From NCBI GenBank assembly GCA_006386115.1, contig VFIW01000032.1, positions 392,668-456,667 of the forward strand: a stretch of DNA of 64,000 nt, given 5' to 3'. This document shows, one piece after another, positions 31,706 through 44,705 of this stretch; position 1 is the stretch's first letter, and each line of letters opens with the position of its first letter. The notes under the pieces are model-generated. The model had not been told where the DNA came from, searched no databases, and saw only the letters and a program-made list of their open reading frames with translations. The stretch comes from Globisporangium splendens. Lineage: Eukaryota; Oomycota; Peronosporomycetes; Pythiales; Pythiaceae. Both the position numbers and the translations under genes were made by a program.

Positions 31706-33800
31706 GAAGACTGGAATCAGGTGACGGAATCAGACGGACTGGATTTTACCAGACTGAGATTTGCTTTGGTTTTTACTCGATGGAGAGAAAAGGCTAAGTT
31801 TAGGGAAAGCACTGCGCGAAATAAAGCATGGACTTAACCATGGATGAGGTTAATTGAAAGAGTCAAAGTTTACCGGATTTAGTTGAATAGCAATGCAAAG
31901 ATTGGGGTGATTTTAGAGAATCGTGTGTGCGATATATGCTCGGTTGAGTGGAAACTATGTGCCGAGTTTAGCGAGCTTCAGAAGAGCGAAGGAGATTTTT
32001 CTTTTGGATGTGTATCTCTCCTACGATTTCATATATATTGGCAAGTCAATCGGAAGATTTCTTGTGTTGTTGTTGAGGATCAGCATTGCTGGTCATGATT
32101 GCAATTTTTCTTTCTCTCAAAATCTTGCTCGAAATCGTCATGACAGTTGAGTGAGAACTCGTAGACCTTTGCGAAAGAGTGAACATGCATTCCACGGTGG
32201 CAGCAGAGCTCGTGATCTGTGCCACTTGGGCTTCAAAGCGCATGATATTGCAAGATGCTGATGAGTCTCTTGATTTGCGGAAACGTTGTTGCTTCGTGTC
32301 ATTATCGTAATCGGCAGAGATGCATCGGCCGCTGTGCTGCATGATGATGCTGGATTATTGATTCGTCTAGGGTCTTTCATCTGCAAGTGGCCGACACTCC
32401 CGGCTCAATTTCTGGACGACTTGGCAGCAACTAAAGCGCTAGTCGTTGCGCTGGATGATGTGATAACGCTTTGGGCATGCTGATCGAAAGGGCACAGCAT
32501 CTAGGATACTGTATGGAGCGCATTCACTGGCGTGGCACAATAATGGCAGCAAAGCGTTCGGGAGTGGAGAAAGGCTTCCTAGAGGCACCAGTGAGTAACT
32601 GTTTGCTAATCGATGCATCCACGTGATCAGTCTTCTGGACTGCAGTAAAATGCAATCGGGAAAGCAGCACGTAACTGCAGCACAGAGCCAGCCAGCAATT
32701 GCTTTCTGTCCAGTGCACTCACCAGACAGCCAATTGATGGGCAATGTTCCAGTCCGAATATCAATTGTGGATATCAATACCAAGTGACCAACCACATCAC
32801 CAATCACAGTCAATTTTTAGCCTCCAGTATTACCTGTGTCTAGTAAACTCCCCAAAATGCATGCCTTTGTCAAAACGATATGTGTGTGATGATCCGCAGT
32901 GAGGAGCACGAGGTCGAAAAACAAAGTGATTGCGCCATCATATTGTTCCCTCGGTCGAACGAGCCAGTCACCAAGGCGACAGTCTTCTGCAACAAAGTTA
33001 ATAACAGTTCGCTGGACAAACGCAGAATGCATTCTCTGATGTGCAACGCAGCAAATGTGTCAATTAGCAGCAAATGTGCACATTAGCGGTGTTGCGTGAG
33101 GAACTGAGAGGGTATGCTCGTGCGCGGTGATGGTCATTGAACCAGAGCCGATGAGGTGCTTCAAGAAAGCCTCGGCGTGCGGTATTTCTATTACACTGGC
33201 GCTGTACAGTAGGCAGGTCGACCTGGCGACACAATCCGATGATGACGTGATTTGGCAGTTTACCGTGCCGAGTGTCAATAAAAGCCCTGCTACATTGTAT
33301 ATTTTGTTGGTATAGAACTGAGTAATGAGCAGAGTCACTAAGTTTAGAACCTCTCTAAATGGATGTAGCTGTTTCTTCTTGATCACATCTTCTCCCTCGC
33401 GATGGGCACACGCACCTCTCAAAACGCAAACACACTCGCACCACTCTGGCTTGTCTATGAACAGTGCAGTCAAACCTCCAACAGATAGAAATTTCATTTT
33501 CTATCTACTTTCAAGGGTGCAGCGATCTAAAGAGTTGACAAATCGCCTACTCCTGCATTGTCATACCAAATCCCTTATGAAACAACACAATGTAACAAAT
33601 CATATTTAGGAGGGTATTAATAACTAGTGAGCATACCCGATCCGTAGCTCCAGTCGTGCTGTCGACACCCGCTAACTCTCTTCCCCCCGCACAACGACGG
33701 CCGGCTGATTGGGCGGAAGACTAGTCGAATGCGAGAGCGCGCGACAGTGTCGTTGTTCTCGGCCGCAGCACAGGGACGCCATCAAGTGACGACGGCGGCG
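31706..33800. other. Gene-poor interval of about 2.1 kb
   Basis: Only short, overlapping, unconserved frames on both strands. No domain or RNA gene recognised. The right end serves as upstream region for the bZIP-like gene. Confidence 0.5.
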
Positions 33801-35171
33801 ATGGGTGACGGCGCGAACGCCGCTGCCGCGCGAGCCGAGTACCAGCGCAAGCAGCGCGACCGCAAGCGCCTGTACCGTGCGCGTCTGAAGGTGAGTGGGT
33901 GGGTGCGCAGCCTTTCCCCGCGCGCTACGTAGGACTCGCTGCTGGATGTTGTCCTCCACAGCGGAGGACAACAGTGGGGGGACGTGTGGCGATAGGAGTT
34001 GTCCTCATGACATTTTTGCTGTGTGCTTGCTCTGTCGACGAACAACGAAATGTAGAATGATATGGAATCGATGCGCGCGCAAGTGCAGGCGCTGGAGACC
34101 AAGTACGAGGAGCTCTACGCGGCGCGCGTCGCAAAGCATGCAGAGCAGCAGCAACAGCAACAGCAGATTCAACCAGCGACTGCGCTCCAGCTACAAGATC
34201 GCTATGCGGCCGCGAGACAAGAGATCCTCGAGTTGCGGAGCCAGATCGAGGCCACCAAGCAGAAATTGGGCGAGTACGACCTCCTCGAAGCCACGCTCGA
34301 GTGCTACTTGACGGAATTCCAGCGTCCTGCATCGCCAGTCCAACAAGCATTGAAACCAACTGCACCTGACTCAAACCAGTCGCCATCGACACCACAACTA
34401 AACGGCAACAACAGAGCGAGTCCGCCGTCGTCTCCATTCCCGCAGTTAACCGAAGAGGCATGCCAGGAGATCATCAAGCAGTGCTACCAAGAGATCATCA
34501 ACCGCAAATGGAGCGGACGCATGGTGAGTTCGGGCAACGAGATGCTCGGGTGGGCCGACCAACGCTTTGTGGATGGCGAGATGCTGCATTTCTCGCTGTC
34601 CAAGTCGTTCCCGAACCTAGGCAAAGAGGACCTAATGATGAAAACCTGGGACATCCTTACCACGACAAGGCACATGACCACCCTGCAGTCGTCCACGCTG
34701 AGCGTGAAGATCCTGCAGAGGGTCAGCGACGACATCATCGTGCTGCAGCGCCGAGTGTACCACGCGCAGCTGCAGACGGTCATGGTCGGCACCCTGATCG
34801 AGTTCCGCATCCGCACTGAAACGGGCTACATCGTCGCGTACCGCACGCTGAACCACCCGGGATTCCCGCGCGACACCGACTCGGAGTTGCTCACAGTGGA
34901 CGACAGCGATATCGGGGATAAGAACAAGCGAGACGAGATCAAGAAATCGAAGCTCAAATGGGTCGACACGATGCAGTGGTTCCGATTCGACGATTTCCAG
35001 GATGGAACGCCAGGGTGTCACGTGCTCATCGGCGGACGGACGCAAAATCGCGACGCGACGTACGCCAATTTCTTCCTCTTCGAGGTCGTGACGTACATCA
35101 TTCGGTGGGAGAGCGCGGTCTCGTGCTCGCGGCTGCTGTTGCCCGACACTTCTGGCGATGATGATGTCTGA
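33801..35171 (+). CDS. bZIP-like basic/coiled-coil protein with long conserved C-terminus
   Basis: Two exons (33801-33890 and 34056-35171), GT-AG, 401 residues. Residues ~10-30 are basic (YQRKQRDRKRLYRARLK) and lead into a coiled coil at ~31-110 with a Gln run (~57-65), a bZIP-like arrangement. The usual N-x-(7)-R signature is not clear. After a Pro/Ser linker, residues ~150-395 form a globular region (for example FVDGEMLHFSLSKSFPNLGKEDLMMKTWDIL). I associate this layout with oomycete bZIP-plus-START-like or M96-type proteins, but that assignment is from memory and not proven here. An upstream in-frame ATG at 33729 could lengthen the N-terminus. Confidence 0.75.
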
Positions 35172-36504
35172 GCTGAGCATCGTTGTGGTGAAGAGGATTG
35201 TAGCAGCTGGTTGGCCACACTCGCACCTTCTTAATCTTCCGCACTTCCATGTCCATCCATTTTGTGAAATCAGCTTTTTTTTAAGACAGTCTGCAATTCT
35301 AATACAAAACTACTGCATGTGCTTCATTCAAAAACGCCATTTCGTACCATGGGCAGAGCTCAAGAATACTAGTTTTACGGCTGGTTCGGCCAAACGGTCA
35401 TTTTCATCTCCTCCCTCATACTGTGGTCTGCTGGCATGATCTGATCTTGTTTTGCAGTTCAACAAAAGTCAAAACGAGACCAAATCGTCCAAGAGCAGGG
35501 ACTGATGGTGTTGAAGCATCAACATGCTACAGGCATCCCAATGTGATTATGGACGGATCAACCAAGTGGAAGTCAGTGTCGCACTGACACGCAACAAGCT
35601 AAGATCTCTTTCACAGAGGAGCATGTGTCCATCAGAAAGGGACGCATTGAGCTTCGCAGTCAGTGCGTTTCCTGATGCCCTGACCCGTCTGTCCTATGTG
35701 ATGAGTGGTTGCGCACCTCCAAGGACGCCTCGAGTATCAGCACGACGTCGTTTTTTTCTGCTCCTTCACAGTTCGGTCGGTTCAGGCACTCGCTGGTCGT
35801 TGTGGTTGCAGGTTCGCACATACAGTACAGAACAGGCGCACTGTGTCGCCGCTGCCAAGCGCACGAATGCAACGGCCGTGAGCCCATCCAATCACCCACG
35901 CTGATGAAACGCGAGGAGTGCCCGCATGCGGTGTCCCTCTCACTTTCGTTCTCTTTTGCGCTCTTTGTCCACATGATCGCTCCGTTACAGAGATACGTTA
36001 AGATCCAACCAACACTCACAGTATCACCTTCACTTTGGGGCGATCTCATGTTCACGCCATAATTGTGTCAAAAAACGGACAGTTTGGTTAAAGCAGGATC
36101 ATTTTGCTAGAAAGGAGGTTATTTGAGGTCACCAGGACTGGCTTCGCACAGACAACTTTACTGTAGAGCATGTTTAGTATAGTAATCGCACCCACATTCC
36201 TTTAAACAAACTCTTTGTGAACTGATTTGCTGGTGAAGGCAGTGCATTTTAACAATAACAGCTACTTTTAGTTTATTTTCCAGTCATTTAAAGTAAATCC
36301 TAGTTCATAATCGTTATTTCAACAGTTATTTCATGGGTCTTCCTAACAAAAAGCAGGCTCATTTGTCTTCATGTCTGAGCTATGTAGGTGTGCAATGTTT
36401 GACACGCAAGCCACAAGGTCTTGGGGATTACCAGCCTCAGGCGCTTCACAACTCAAAGTGCCGCGTGCCCAAGAGAACGCAGAAGAAGAAAGAAGAGAGA
36501 CGCG
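35172..36504. other. Intergenic interval of about 1.3 kb
   Basis: Nothing recognised beyond short unsupported frames. Confidence 0.5.
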
Positions 36505-37713
36505 ATGGCATCACCAGACAGCGAAGGCGCCTTTGACATCGTGGTGGTCGGCGCGGGGCTCATGGGCAGCTCGGCCGCGTACTACGCATCCAAGACCGGC
36601 AAGCGCGTGCTGCTGCTCGAGCAGTTTGAGCTGCTCCATGGACACGGCTCGAGCCACGGCAACAGCCGCATCTTCCGCGTGGCGTACCCGAACGCCGTGT
36701 ACACGACGCTGTGTCTCGAGTCGCTCGATCTCTGGCACGCGATCGAGAAGGAGGCTGGAGCCGACGTGAAGCTCATTGAGATGACGGGCGAGCTCGACTT
36801 CGCGCTGACGCGGAACGCCGACCTCACCAAGCTCGAGGAGGTGCTCGCGCAGCACGACCTCGCGTTCGACACGATGACGGGTGCCGAGGCGAATGCGCGG
36901 TTCCCTGGTTTCTCGCTCGATGCGACCAGCCACGCGGTGTTTAACAAGTACGCCGGCGTGCTGAACCCGCACCTCGCGATGGCGACGCTGCAAAAGCTGG
37001 CACAACAGCATGGCGCAGTGATTCGTGCAAACAGCAAGGTGGTGGGCATTTTCGCTGCTGATGACAAAGACGGTGTCACAGTCGTCGAGCTGGCGGACGG
37101 CACGTCGATCTCAGTGCGTCAGTGCATCGTCACGTCTGGCGCCTGGACGACATCGCTGCTGAAGCACGCGAGCAGCCACAGCCTCAAGATCCAGCCGATC
37201 GCGACCTACGGAACCTACTGGAAGCCGCACAACGAAGAGCTGTACAAACCTGCCAACTTTCCGGTGTTCATCAACTACGGCGAAGACTGGATCTACGGCA
37301 TCCCCATGACGGATCCAACGGAAGGTGTGAAGATCTGCCGTCACGACGGTCCACCAGTCGACCCAGATGCTCGCGCTGGTGTCGAGCAACCGGTGGACCA
37401 CACCGAGCGCCTTCGTGCGTACGTCGCCAAGAACTTTTCGCAGGTGGACGCGAGTGGACCAGCGAAGACCGACCACTGCATGTACTCGATGACGGCCGAC
37501 GAAAACTTCATCATCGACTTCCTATCCGTTGCGGCGCGCACGGATGCCGCTAAGACCACGAGCGTGGTCGTCGGCGCCGGTTTCAGTGGCCACGGCGCGA
37601 AAATGACGCCTGTGATCGGCAAAATCCTCGCTGAGCTCGCGATCCACGGCAAAACGGACCACAACATCGACTTGTTCCACGCCGATCGCGCTGAAGTCAA
37701 AGCCGTGTTGTAA
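36505..37713 (+). CDS. Sarcosine oxidase / PIPOX-like FAD-dependent amine oxidase
   Basis: Flavoprotein of the monomeric sarcosine oxidase family, oxidising N-methyl or cyclic amino acids (sarcosine, pipecolate) to give H2O2. 402 residues, single exon. The N-terminal dinucleotide fold is DIVVVGAGLMGSSAAYYASK followed by an acidic strand end (LLLEQFE). GSSHGNSRIFRVAY matches the family's second FAD motif. HCMYSMTADENFIIDF contains the Cys that carries covalent FAD in characterised members. VVVGAGFSGHGAKMTPVIG is the C-terminal FAD-contact motif. The protein ends VKAVL, not a standard PTS1, so peroxisomal targeting is not supported here. Confidence 0.9.
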   Translation: MASPDSEGAFDIVVVGAGLMGSSAAYYASKTGKRVLLLEQFELLHGHGSSHGNSRIFRVAYPNAVYTTLCLESLDLWHAIEKEAGADVKLIEMTGELDFALTRNADLTKLEEVLAQHDLAFDTMTGAEANARFPGFSLDATSHAVFNKYAGVLNPHLAMATLQKLAQQHGAVIRANSKVVGIFAADDKDGVTVVELADGTSISVRQCIVTSGAWTTSLLKHASSHSLKIQPIATYGTYWKPHNEELYKPANFPVFINYGEDWIYGIPMTDPTEGVKICRHDGPPVDPDARAGVEQPVDHTERLRAYVAKNFSQVDASGPAKTDHCMYSMTADENFIIDFLSVAARTDAAKTTSVVVGAGFSGHGAKMTPVIGKILAELAIHGKTDHNIDLFHADRAEVKAVL

Positions 37714-38125
37714 AAAAGAAATGGGTGCATGCATCTGGTAACTGAGTGCAATTGTGCCTCACTTAATAGTAGCAAATGCAGTCGCCCTTTTGCCCCCTTG
37801 GATACGAGTTTTTGTTTTCGCAGACTGCAACAATTTTGCGTGTGATGATGCTGTTTGGATACATTTCTTGGACCGCGATCAATCGAGTTGGTGTGCAAAA
37901 GTCTATACAAATGAATGGCTATTCGAGTGATAAGAATGAGAGGCAGCCAGAGGTTATGGAGCTTTTGACGTGTTTCGAATTGCCGCAAGCAACTTGAGAT
38001 CGTAATCAACACTGCAGCTCGATTGCAATGCAGCACATTGACTTGCCTGTGATCGAGCTCATTTTCCTTCCTACTTGCTCTCGAAAGATCGATTTGATTA
38101 ACGGGAGGAAACAAACGTCCAAGAC
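37714..38125. other. Intergenic
   Basis: Upstream region of sulfurtransferase paralogue 2. Nothing recognised. Confidence 0.5.
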
Positions 38126-39583
38126 ATGTTTGTGGTGCTCCGCCAATTGTCCAGGAAAGCAAGCGCAGCTGCATCGACACGACCGCATTGGAGAGCGATG
38201 GTCCAGTCTTCCAGCACCAAAGCTCTCGCACCCCCACTCGTGACCACAGACGAGGTGCAGTCGCTTGTGGACGCCAATCCTGGCCGCGTGCGCTTTGTCG
38301 ATGCGTCTTGGTATTACCTCGACAAGAGTCGCAACGGGAAGCAAGAGTTTGCAAAGGAGCGGATTCCTGGCGCTGTGCATTTCGACATTGAGGAGATCGC
38401 GGACAAGACGTCGGGTTTGCCGCATATGCTGCCATCGACCGAGACATTTGAGCACGCGATGACGCATTTTGGCGTCTTGAGTGACGATACGGTGGTTGTG
38501 TATGTCGGCAAAAACTGTTTTAGGTACGTTTCTGCCATTCGTTTGTGCACATGCAACGTAGTTTATGGACAACGCTTGCGATCTCATTCGTGGTTGTATT
38601 TTATGATTGAAAGTGCTGCACGCTGCTGGTGGATGTTCAAGTATTTTGGCCACGAGAACGTTCACATCATGAATGGTACTGGTCTATGATACGCTGTGCA
38701 ATTCATGTTTGTATGCGGACTCACAGTGGTGTACCTTCGCTGTAGGTGGTCTGGCGAAATGGAAGAGCGAAGGCCGCGATGTTTCATCGGGCTCTCTTGA
38801 GGATAATCCCGAAGCAAGTAGCAGCTGCTCTATGCGCTACAAGGCTCCTCCGAAGCCAGAGCTTGTGGTTTTCTGGCAAGATGTGCTCGCCAAGCTGCAG
38901 GGAGAGACCCAGATCGCGGATGCCCGCGGGGTTGGACGTTTCCGTGGCAAGGATCCGGTATGAACACCCTTTATGAGGCTGAGTGGTGCATCTTTGATAT
39001 TTGTCTCTTATTATTGCTGGCACATGTGCACTTCTATTGTAGCAACCGCACGCCTGGATCCGCGACGGTCACATTCCTGGTGCCGCCAACGTGCCATTCA
39101 CCAAATTGGTGGCTCCAGACGATTACTCGGTACGAAGTAGGTGTCTGCTTGTGAAGTCAGAGGTATGCTGATTGTATTTACTACTTGTAGCTCTTCCGCG
39201 ACGTGGGTGAGATCAAGAGCGCATTCGCCGAAGCAAATGTGAAAATGGACGCCACGACCCCGGTCATCACCAGGTGCGGCTCACTGTTGATTGCGGCAGC
39301 TATTGCTATCTTCTCGAAGTGCTTTTCTTATCATTTGGAGAACTGTTTTTGTAAACTTTTTAGCTGTGGCTCCGGCGTCACCGTGTGCATATTGACATTT
39401 GGGCTTCACCTGACTGGGAAACCTCTGGAAAAGTGAGCCGTATCATGCTTTTTCTTCTCTTGACGATCCACTAATCACACTGACGTATTGTGGATATACA
39501 AATTGTGTATGCGCAGAGCGCCAGTGTACGATGGCTCCTGGACAGAGTGGGGTGCGCGCGATGACTTGCCGTTGGAAACTTGA
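38126..39583 (+). CDS. 3-mercaptopyruvate/thiosulfate sulfurtransferase, paralogue 2
   Basis: Exons: 38126-38523, 38614-38675, 38746-38957, 39043-39129, 39191-39273, 39364-39432 and 39517-39583, all GT-AG and in phase, 325 residues. The active-site CGSGVT loop is in exon 6. Exons 2 and 4-7 are the same length as in paralogue 1 (62, 87, 83, 69 and 67 nt); exons 1 and 3 are 6 and 15 nt longer. The N-terminal sequence again looks mitochondrial. The two proteins differ at many positions, so the duplication is old compared with the CRN repeat. Both copies seem intact; whether their location or substrate differs is unknown. Confidence 0.93.
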
Positions 39584-40133
39584 GATTCTTCTGACATGCC
39601 TGGAAGAGCAGAGGGGAAAAAAAAAAGGATTAGGAAAGGAGACTTGAGGTACCAACGGCAGTTCTGTAGCAGTTCTCATTTCGAGTCAGCTATTGATATC
39701 AGTGCGCATGGCATTTTCCATTTGCTTTGATGAAAAACTGGAGAACTCGGACGATGCAGCAAATCCACTTCACTGTGCGCAAAGCAACAATGTCTGTCCA
39801 CATATATGTTTGTATTCATTTTTGAGCCTTCATCCATCTAATGCATTCCCTAAACACCTATTTTCCCACTCACATCCCTGTTTTCATGTGTCCCACCTTA
39901 TATCATCCATCCCAATCTTGAAAAGCGATTTTCACGCTTGGTCATTTTTGGCGCGCGCTTTTCAGCCTGTCTCGGTATAGTGAACTCCATACAACTCGCA
40001 AAAGCGAGTGAATCGACGCCATTCGCGATCTGCTGCTGCATGCGCTCGCTGCAGCTGCTGAGGTGTCCACACACACTCAGGCGAACACACTAATAGTACA
40101 GTGCAGCATCAATAGACAGAGAAGAGCGTGCTG
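39584..40133. other. Intergenic
   Basis: Contains a short A-run (~39618-39628). No gene recognised. Confidence 0.5.
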
Positions 40134-43100
40134 ATGGCGACGCCATCGTCCGCGTCGTCACCGCAGCAGGTGGAGACACCGCTGCTTGCGCACGATGGAC
40201 CGAGTCTCGCTGTGATGCGCCGAACGCGCCACGTGCATGGCGACGGCGATGACGAGAGCGCAAGCGTCCGTGACGACGAAGGAAATGAAGATAGCGGACG
40301 CGCAGTGCCGAATCAGCAGGATGTGAGACGCGCCATTGGCGATTCGAGCAATGGCAGCAGAGTGCAGGAGCGCAAAGCGGAGGCGACGCAGCGCGAGCAA
40401 GGGCTGCAGCTAGCAGAGAACCAACGTGGAACGGATGGCGACGAGGAAGAAGGAGAAGGAGGAAACCGGAGTCCTGCGGCTCGGAGTGCAGTGCTGCGAC
40501 GGCACCACGCGATGCCGAGTGCCGATTTTTGGTCTCCTGGTGGTCGCAAACAGGGTGCAGGTATGAGCGCAACTGTGTGCATGTGCGTGCTATCATATTT
40601 GCGTTTGACATGGCGCTAAACGCAATATCGCTGCTACAGCACACACAAGAGTGGATGACGAGCAACAAGATCGCGCTGCGGCGACTTCCGCCGACACTGC
40701 AATGGAAAAGACGCCAAGGAGACACACCGCCCCTTCTTTTGGTGCCAACGACGAAATCGCGATTCAGAACGAGATTCGCACGATGATCGCGCAGACTGAG
40801 CAGCTTTTATCAGGGGCTCAGCGAGCGCAGCCCGCGGTTCAGCAGCAGCAGCAGGGCAGCTCGCAGCCATTGACGTCAGCGCTGCTGCCTCGCCCACCGC
40901 CTGTGGAGCATTCGTCGCATCAGCGCAATATTAGCGTCAGCACTCGTCCGTCTCGGCTGACTCTGTCAGTCGCTATGAGAAACAGCATTCAAAATAACGA
41001 GGAAAACGAGAGCGATCTTGGTCATCACGTTCGACCAGGTTTGGTGCTCGCAGACGCCGACTCTGACGGAGATGATGAAGATAACGATGAGAGTACGGAA
41101 GAAGGCAGCATTTCAACTGACATTGGCGCGCTGTTTGAGACGGATGAGCTCAGTGATGGCGAAATGGATTTATACGCAGACCAAGTGAATCCTCAGCGAA
41201 CCCGTCAGTCGAATCAGGACTTGAGTCGTGAAGGATATGAAGGACTAAATATTGCTAGAATTGACGTCGAGGATGTGGACACTGATGACGATGACGGAGC
41301 GCAAAGCGAACGCTTTCCCAGTGTCTCAAATCGTGGTGTCAACGTGTCAAAAGCTCGAGCGCTTAAGGATTCCATGCAAGGCAACCTCATTCGGCTTGGC
41401 TTCAAGGAGAACCTCACGCGTTTGGCCTTAGACACGGGATTGCAAGAGATTGAGCACTACGATTCCGACTGCGAGCTCGCGTACGTCGACATCTTCATGT
41501 CCTTGGTGAAAATGGTGTGTGATGCGCACTTGGACTCCTTTAGCCACCGTCTGCCTCACGTGGCTTGGATCAATCCCGATGACACGATGTTTTCTCGGGC
41601 TGGCGTTGCGCTCGCGAATGGAAACGACAGATCGCCTCACACGTCGTCGCTTCCATTCAAGTGGCCGGTGTTCGACATGGCCCAGTTTGAATTTGGCAAT
41701 GCTCGTCCGGGCACGTGCTTTGACAGCGTGTGTGTGCTCACGAATTTGCCCAAGGTCTCGATGGATCGCACCGAAGAACTGATGGAAATCCTGTCGTGCA
41801 ACCTGTTTTGCATGATTGGTGATCCGATCCAAGTCGTGATTCCATCGGTGAGCGCGACGGGAAGAACGAAAGGCCACGCGTTTCTCGAGTTTGATGATCC
41901 CGCGATGGCGAAGGCGTGTGCGCTCGCTATCGATGGTTTGACGTGGGGACGCGGCCCGTTTGGCCGGATCCGGAGCAACATGTTTCGTCAATATCAAGTG
42001 AAATCGCCCACCGCTCTTCAACTGCGGTCTGAGGCGATTCGCAACGACCAATCGAGACGCGGTCAGCGCAGTGCCATGAGCGAATCCATGGGGAGCTCTA
42101 CAGCGGATGCGAATGGCAATGGTGCTCGCACTGAGTACGCCCAATTCAATGAAGAGGACATGGAAACGCGCAGCACCAATATTTTCAATCGTTGGAGAGA
42201 GCGCTTCGACGACAGCTTTTACACAAGCAGCGAAGGCGAGGGTGTCGATGAAGATGATGATGATGCAGAAAGCGAAGACGGGGGTGTCTGGGCACCAGAG
42301 ACGCGCTCGAGAGGAGAATTTCCTTCTCCTCAACCGTTCTCACAGCATCCAATTTCCATTGGTGATATGGACATCGAGCATCTCGAGCATCACAATGTGA
42401 TGTCACTTCATCCTTCCTTTGGTTTACGGCATTTTTCAAATCGGGATTTGGGTCAAAGTCGAGTGAGTGAGTCTCAGCTTTCAAGCGATGTTGATGGTGA
42501 TGACGACGATGAAGAAGAGTACGAAGACAATGAAAGCTTGGAGTCCAGCAGTGTGTCTGAGCTGCTTCAAGCGGGTCGAGAGCGAGTGAGTAGCGAGAGC
42601 CACGCAAGATTACTCAACGCTCGCTCAAGTGATTTGCGTGACGTGCAGTTGTCATCACCTCTAATAGGAGCCTCGAATCACGATCCGTCCGTGCCGAATG
42701 ACTTTGTGAGTGTAGGAGACGAAGACGAGATTGCTCAGACAGCGGATGAGTCGGAGAAACCGTGGCGGAGCTACTGCGAAGAGCTCATTGCTCGAAATCG
42801 CGAGATGCAGGAGCAGGTCGCGTACGCACGAAGACGAATCGTCCAGCTCGGCCACAATAATCAGAAGCTCCACTTGCTTATTGATCGTGTCGAGCGCGAT
42901 CGCGATGGTCTAATGTTTGAGAACGATTTGTTGCAAACGCAGTTGAATGGATACGAAGATCATGCGCGGCACCACGCAGCACTGACGAAAGAATTGACAG
43001 TGCTTCGAAAATGCTTGAAAAAGAAAGCGTCGGGGCTAAAGGAGTCATTCCAGGATCCTCCCTTCTCGCTTCATCGAGACGTCGAGCCCAAGCATTCAAT

Positions 43101-43485
43101 GATGAATGACTTGCATGCATCGTCGTCTTCTGCTTCGCTGGATGATGTGCGCTTTGTGTTCCAGCAGCAGCTGAGTTCTCGAGCGCTCACTTCGAAAGGC
43201 TTTGACGAGTTGAAAGCCTGGGAGCAACTCCTGGAGAGCTCACTGGCCAGTGTCCGAGCGATGAAGGAAGAGAAGGCGCTCGAATTGCAGAAGAGACTCG
43301 ACCGCCAGGTGGAAGAGCAGCAGGAACTGAAGCTGTGCGTGATCTGTCTGTCGAACGAGAAGAGCATCCTGTGCCTCCCGTGTCGCCACTTGTGTCTCTG
43401 CGAATCCTGTTCGGCGCATGAAGAAGTGGAGAAATGCCCGATATGCCGCTTGCACATCGATGAAATGCTGCTCGTCTATGCGTAA
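40134..43485 (+). CDS. RRM and C-terminal RING-finger protein (putative RNA-binding E3 ubiquitin ligase)
   Basis: Two exons (40134-40560 and 40640-43485), GT-AG, phase consistent, 1,090 residues. The first ~300 residues are disordered and acidic. An RRM-like domain at about residues 380-480 shows DSVCVLTNLPKVSMDR, then a TKGHAFLEFDDPAMAKACA segment like the eIF3b-type RNP1. Acidic linkers follow. Coiled coils lie near 860-925 and 1005-1035. A C3HC4 RING is at the end: LCVICLSNEKSILCLPCRHLCLCESC and CPICRLHIDE. The RING predicts ubiquitin ligase activity, so the protein may couple RNA binding to ubiquitination. The partner and RNA are unknown. It could be related to the broader RING-at-C-terminus group, but the RRM pairing is uncommon. 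Confidence 0.87.
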
Positions 43486-44705
43486 CACAAAAGTAGCTAA
43501 AAAGTGGATTGGTACGAGCTTTTTGCTGAGTGGTACTAGTCAAGATAAGACGACGAGGAAAAAGAGAAACGTGTGTCAGTAAGTCTAATATATAGGGAAA
43601 GTTCCCCAATGCGATGACCGTCATGTGATTGGTTCTTCATTCAAACAAATGCTGAGCACCCGCGATCAACGCAATGCACGCAAACCAGACGCCAACCTTC
43701 ATAAGCGCGGTTCCAGCAAATCAGTCAGTCGCAGCCTCCTCTACGAGTGTGTCTGTGCGTTGACACGCTCGCATCCTGAGCCATTTGACGCCAACTTGAA
43801 GACAGAAGCCTGTGATGATGTGCAATGGGATCATGCAGCAATGCTCCTCTCTTTTTTTCGGAGGCTCTCGTTTTGCAGAGTGTTGGTTTTGCATGTCGCT
43901 TCAAGATCACAGTGCTGACTAGTTTTCGCACTTGATCGAGTCCACAGTCGTAATCCCACACTGAAGTCGGGCAACCGGCTCACGAAGCATAGCCACGGCG
44001 CATTCTCCATGTGGTAGGCGTCCATTTGTGGTCATCGTGGTCCTTTGCAGCTCACACAGGAAAAGATGTCCATATGGGAACTGTGACCAGAGTGAGAAGA
44101 AGAAGGTGGCGGACCTTTCGAGACTGGCCGTTCTGGCAAATGGGAACATTCATCATCATCTTCTTCTGTCCATAAAAACTCTGCAGATGGTTCTTTTCCC
44201 GTGTGTATCGCAATGGAGTCTATGAGCCCTTGATGCTGTTGAATTGTTAGGAGGTCCGTTCAAGTCAGTCAGGGTAAAGGGGCAAGCGATGCCCTTTCAA
44301 CGATGGCCACATGGAACAGACGGTGCCCACCTTTCCCCATCAACTATCGACTTGAACAGGATATTCGATATTAGAAGGATTATGATGCTACAAATTGCTT
44401 TTTGACGACACTATTTAACAGGGTACTGGGTTATACAGGTCATGCACACACCATCCAGTTTGCCAATTAGGGATACTTTGAGCGCCACGCTGCTGCGCAG
44501 ATGATCGCGACGGAGGCGGCTTTTACGGATTGCCACATGAGCGACCGTGTAGGCGGCGCAGGAATGGATCCGCACGAATTGCGTTTCCCACGAGCTCCTC
44601 TTCGTGCGCGCGCTATCCGTCATTACGCCATTCTGCAATTCTCCATCTTATAAGCAGCTCACTTGCACAACTGCATTGAGATCCTCAACAGCACAATCAC
44701 AGACG
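43486..44705. other. Intergenic interval of about 1.2 kb
   Basis: No conserved gene. A possible core promoter lies at its right end (44657-44671). Confidence 0.5.
44657..44671 (+). promoter_or_regulatory. Possible oomycete initiator (Inr) element
   Basis: GCTCACTTGCACAAC resembles the oomycete Inr (GCTCATTYYNCAWTTT) with differences, about 35-50 bp upstream of the ATG at 44706. Weak evidence. Confidence 0.3.

Noticed and set aside
32439..33497. Minus-strand frames with a faint resemblance to Copia-type retroelement sequence
   Set aside because: The resemblance is a few residues, needs frame changes, and no catalytic motif can be identified.
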